Origin: Ceratotherium simum simum
Lineage: Eukaryota; Chordata; Mammalia; Perissodactyla; Rhinocerotidae
DNA length: 64,000 nt
Direction of reading: 5' to 3'
NCBI RefSeq assembly: GCF_000283155.1
Contig: NW_004454156.1
Span: 40,816,911 to 40,880,910 of the forward strand
The position numbers and the translations under genes are program-made. This document shows, piece by piece, positions 61,291-64,000 of this stretch (positions are counted from its first letter, which is position 1; every line of letters starts with the position of its first letter). The notes beneath the pieces are model-generated. The model did no database searches. It was given only the letters and a program-made list of their open reading frames with translations, and had not been told where the DNA came from.

Positions 61291-61500
61291 GGGGCCAGCC
61301 CCGTGGCTTAGCGGTTAGGTGCGCATGCTCCGCTGCTGGCGGCCCGGGTTCGGATCCCGGGCGCGTGCCGACGCACCGCTTGTCCGGCCATGCTGAGGCC
61401 ATGTCCCACATACAGCAACTAGAAGGATGTGCAACTGTGACACACAACTATCTACTGGGGCTTTGGGGGAAAAAAATAAAATAAAATTAAAAAAAAAAAA
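61291..61500 (+). mobile_element. ERE SINE, tail-less subfamily
   Basis: GGGGCCAGCCCCGTGGCTTAG head, GGGTTCGGATCCCGGGCGCG B box, CAACTAGAAGGATGTGC, and stops after GGGGCTTTGGGGG with an A-rich end. AAAATTTTCGTGT flanks it (61277-61290, 61501-61513). The 3' flank continues as (GT)n(AT)n. Confidence 0.95.
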
Positions 61501-61663
61501 AAAATTTTCGTGTGTGTGTGTATATATATATAGAGAGAGAATATGAATAATTCATGGTACAAGCAAGTTTTAAAATCTCTAATTTACTAGAACACATTTC
61601 AATAGCACTATTAAAAAATGTGAAATGAAAATTGAATAAATGAAGATTAAAATTTCCACTTAC

Positions 61664-61774
61664 CAAACTGTAATTTCTTCATAACAGCCACATATTTTTC
61701 TTCAAGTGATTTCAATACTGATAAAGGTTTGGGTTTCATAGCCACCTTCTTTGAATATTCACCTAGTTTTTTTT
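61664..61774 (-). CDS. BIRC6: BIRC6 coding exon upstream of UBC domain
   Basis: 111 nt: two bases of a Glu codon, 36 codons, one base of the Asp codon shared with the next exon. The donor is TTTG followed by GTAAGT. The acceptor is ATAAATACAG before eight A, giving (E)KKLGEYSKKVAMKPKPLSV, LKSLEEKYVAVMKKLQF(D), which matches human BIRC6 as I recall it. The acceptor is pyrimidine-poor. A second AG lies 12 nt further on (..AAACTAG before GTGAATA) and would remove EKKL in frame. The segment looks like a lysine-rich helix preceding the UBC fold. Confidence 0.96.
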
Positions 61775-62445
61775 CTGTATTTATATTGCAAGATAAATAA
61801 CATAAGTCTACATTTTAGGAGATTAAAATAAAAAATAATGAACTTCTAGAGTTCAAATTTTGAATTCCACAAAATTACCAAACGCTTCCCAATTATCGTC
61901 CTATTGTACCATTTTAAGAATAAAAGATTTCTTTCTATTTCATAAACATAACTAATAGGGCTAAAAAATCCTTATCAATTTTAAAGCTTAAATTCTTAAA
62001 ATGTTAATTAGGTTTCATCCGTTCAGGCAAAAACAGCAGAAGTGAAACAATAGATAATGCAGAATCATTTATATCTTCTGTTGCTAATACACGAAAATAC
62101 CAATTTTAACTAAATTCTCACACATAATCTTAATGTACTATTTTCCATCTAATGCAACGGCATTTTTCAATTTTATGACTTTCAATGGGAAGAAAAGAGC
62201 AATTTATAAGGCATGCTGTCAGCCCACTAAATTTAGTCTTAGCAATCATACACAGTAGAGGCAAGTATTTTAAAATTAGACACTGTTCATAATTAACTTG
62301 AAAACCTGACACAGAACAAAATTTTTAGATAAATGAACTTGCTTGAAAACCATTAACCTCGAGGGAAAAGAAAGGCAATTTTCAGTAGGTAAATGAAACA
62401 TCTTTGGTTCAAAAGAAAAGTAGCATAAAAGGAATAGTATCGTAC
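61775..62445 (-). other. BIRC6: BIRC6 intron
   Basis: Short intron, AT-rich, no repeats I can name. It ends with the weak, A-rich acceptor described for the next exon. Confidence 0.85.
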
Positions 62446-62591
62446 CTTGATTTGCTTGCCGCAAACTGGTCGTGGCTGCATAAACGATTTCGGCCGTCTT
62501 TTGGATGTCTGGGACCAGAAGAGTAAGTCCTTCTGGTTCTTGATCAGATGCATCTGGTTTTACTCCTGTTTTAACATTTTCTCTTTTAGAT
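62446..62591 (-). CDS. BIRC6: BIRC6 coding exon
   Basis: 146 nt: one base ending a split codon, 48 codons, one base of the Glu codon shared with the exon at 61664. The acceptor is TTTTTTTAG before A TCT AAA, and the donor is AATCAAG followed by GTACGA. The translation is SKRENVKTGVKPDASDQEPE, GLTLLVPDIQKTAEIVYAAT, TSLRQANQ. This is the linker region N-terminal to the UBC domain. It starts charged and probably flexible (Lys, Asp, Glu), then turns helical (VPDIQKTAEIVYAATTSLRQ). Confidence 0.95.
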
Positions 62592-63969
62592 CTAAAAAAA
62601 ATATTTTCGATACGGAAAGAAATGCAAGGAAAATTAAGATTTTAGGATTGAAAAACAAATACCTCCATAAGTCAATAATAGTAGTTAAAAATCAAAATGA
62701 TAGTGTGCATTTCATTTGACATACATGTGATATATATCAGGGGTAGTTTACATTAGATTCATTGTTGCTTTTGAAGCCAAAGAATAATGCCTAGCATAAT
62801 AAATAAAGTTTTGGATAGGTTTTCCCTTAAAAAGCAAAAACAGACAAGAGATCAATCAACATTGTAGAAAAGTCATACTATAAAAAGACTCAGATACCCG
62901 ATATGTCCTTGGATCCATACCTTTGAAAACACACTTATAGTAATTATAAATATCTAGAAGAGAAATCACTTCTATCCCTAAAAATGACAGATGTCTATCC
63001 TCTGCCTTTTAAGACTTGGGAATCAAAGAACCATATGTAGTTTTTTATTTTAATACTATTTGTATTTCACTCAGAGTATACTAACTTCCAAGGGAAAGAA
63101 AAAGAGATATTCCAGAGTAAAATGCAGGTTCACTACTAGGTGTCTTAATACAACATGGTTCTATACACTGGAAATTTTTTCGACACTAAGTTTTAGGGTA
63201 TAATCATTTTAAAGACATTCTTCTGTTATTCTCTATTCAGGGTCTAAAATGCACATAAGCTTACATCAAACTGGATATATTACAGTAAGGTTTCAGTGCA
63301 TAAGGCATCAAAATGTTTCTTTAAATTTTCTAGATGAACATAGTGGTATTTTATTACAAGATTCACTGAAAATAACTAAACATCAATTTCGTTTTTTCTA
63401 TTTCAACTCTCAGCACGTTATTCACATAATAATCATTACACTACTGCTTAGGTACTAAAAATCTATATCTTCGTTAATTTATTAAATAGATAATTTAAAA
63501 CAAACTGAAATAATATATAAATATAGGTGTTTAAAGTATTTATGCTAAGGTATGATCTAAACTACACACCACTTATTTTTCTAGTTGTATACCTACCAAC
63601 AAAATTATATTATATATTATAATTAAAACATTAATTATATTATATTAAAACATTATTTCACAAAGTGGGCATGGAGCCTTACAGAACTATAAAAAGACTA
63701 ACAGAAGATAGAAGAGGCTTTAAAAAAATAATATTATGTTATCTACGTACAAATGAACTGTTCTTTATTACAAAGACAAAAATCTGCTCAGAAGAAATTC
63801 AGCACTTAACTTTAGGTAGATAATAAGAGATACATTAAGAAGAGCCACTCAGGTGGGTAGCAAGGGTAAATGGATACAGTATTATGCATGTGTTTTGAAT
63901 TGGTTCTCACAGTGTGTGAAAAACTAGAATCCACAGATATTTTTGACTATAAGGTATATACTACCTCAC
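62592..63969 (-). other. BIRC6: BIRC6 intron (if the exon at 63970 is real)
   Basis: AT-rich, with an alternating AT block at about 63600-63660. No ERE, and no other exon that I can support. Confidence 0.7.
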
Positions 63970-64000
63970 CTGGCAAGATGATTTAACTGAAGAGGCATAA
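63970..64000 (-). CDS. BIRC6: Possible BIRC6 exon, partial at the right edge
   Basis: On the minus strand, ..CATCTTGCCAG is followed by GTGAGG, a strong donor. The phase that the next exon needs (two bases carried over) gives an open frame MPLQLNHLA plus a split Arg codon completed by the A that opens the exon at 62591. Only 31 nt are visible, and I cannot confirm the residues from memory, so this rests on the splice site and phase alone. The other open frame in this piece is not phase-compatible. Confidence 0.5.

Larger units (their letters stand above)
57521..61663 (-). other. BIRC6: BIRC6 intron
   Basis: Contains EREs at 57744-58008, 58571-58826 and 61291-61500, an (AGC)n run (58830-58858) and an L1M 3' end (59530-59820). 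From 59.85 to 61.25 kb I see only AT-rich unassigned DNA. Confidence 0.8.

Overview
The window is nuclear DNA from a placental mammal. The organism is almost certainly a perissodactyl (horse, rhinoceros or tapir). About thirty copies of a tRNA-derived SINE with the equine-repetitive-element (ERE) layout are present: a GGGCCGGCCC-like head, A/B-box sequences, a TTAGCTCAGGG tail module and an A-rich end. Many are flanked by 10-19 bp target-site duplications. Several copies carry a middle section (CAACTAGAAGGATGTG...ACTGGGGCTTTGGGG) that I loosely associate with rhinoceros or tapir more than horse; that part is weak inference.

Two protein-coding genes are present, both on the minus strand and in the order known from human 2p22.3. 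The left part (1 to about 23.9 kb) is the 5' portion of TTC27: coding exons 1-5 (about 213 codons), a CpG-rich promoter at 23.6-24.15 kb, and intron sequence running off the left edge. The right part (about 38.3 to 64 kb) is the 3' end of BIRC6 (BRUCE/apollon). It holds eight confident coding exons plus one partial candidate at the right edge. These encode roughly the last 400 residues, including the complete C-terminal UBC (ubiquitin-conjugating) domain with its catalytic cysteine, then the stop codon and 3' UTR. All confident exons have GT-AG borders and matching phases, and I could translate them through every junction.

The 24-38.3 kb interval is intergenic. It contains MLT1-type LTRs, L1, L2, MER5A and MIR relics and a few EREs, with no supportable gene. 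Introns are made of the same material. There are two assembly gaps (42260-42369 and 55259-55393), both inside ERE copies.

I found no novel multi-gene system; this is ordinary mammalian sequence. The points most worth checking are: a 15-base stretch inside one ERE (13830-13844) identical to the 3' end of the Illumina TruSeq adapter, which looks like an assembly contaminant; an ERE whose B-box segment appears inverted; EREs inserted very close to splice sites of TTC27 exon 4 and a BIRC6 UBC exon; and a tandem splice acceptor in BIRC6 that would add or remove four residues.
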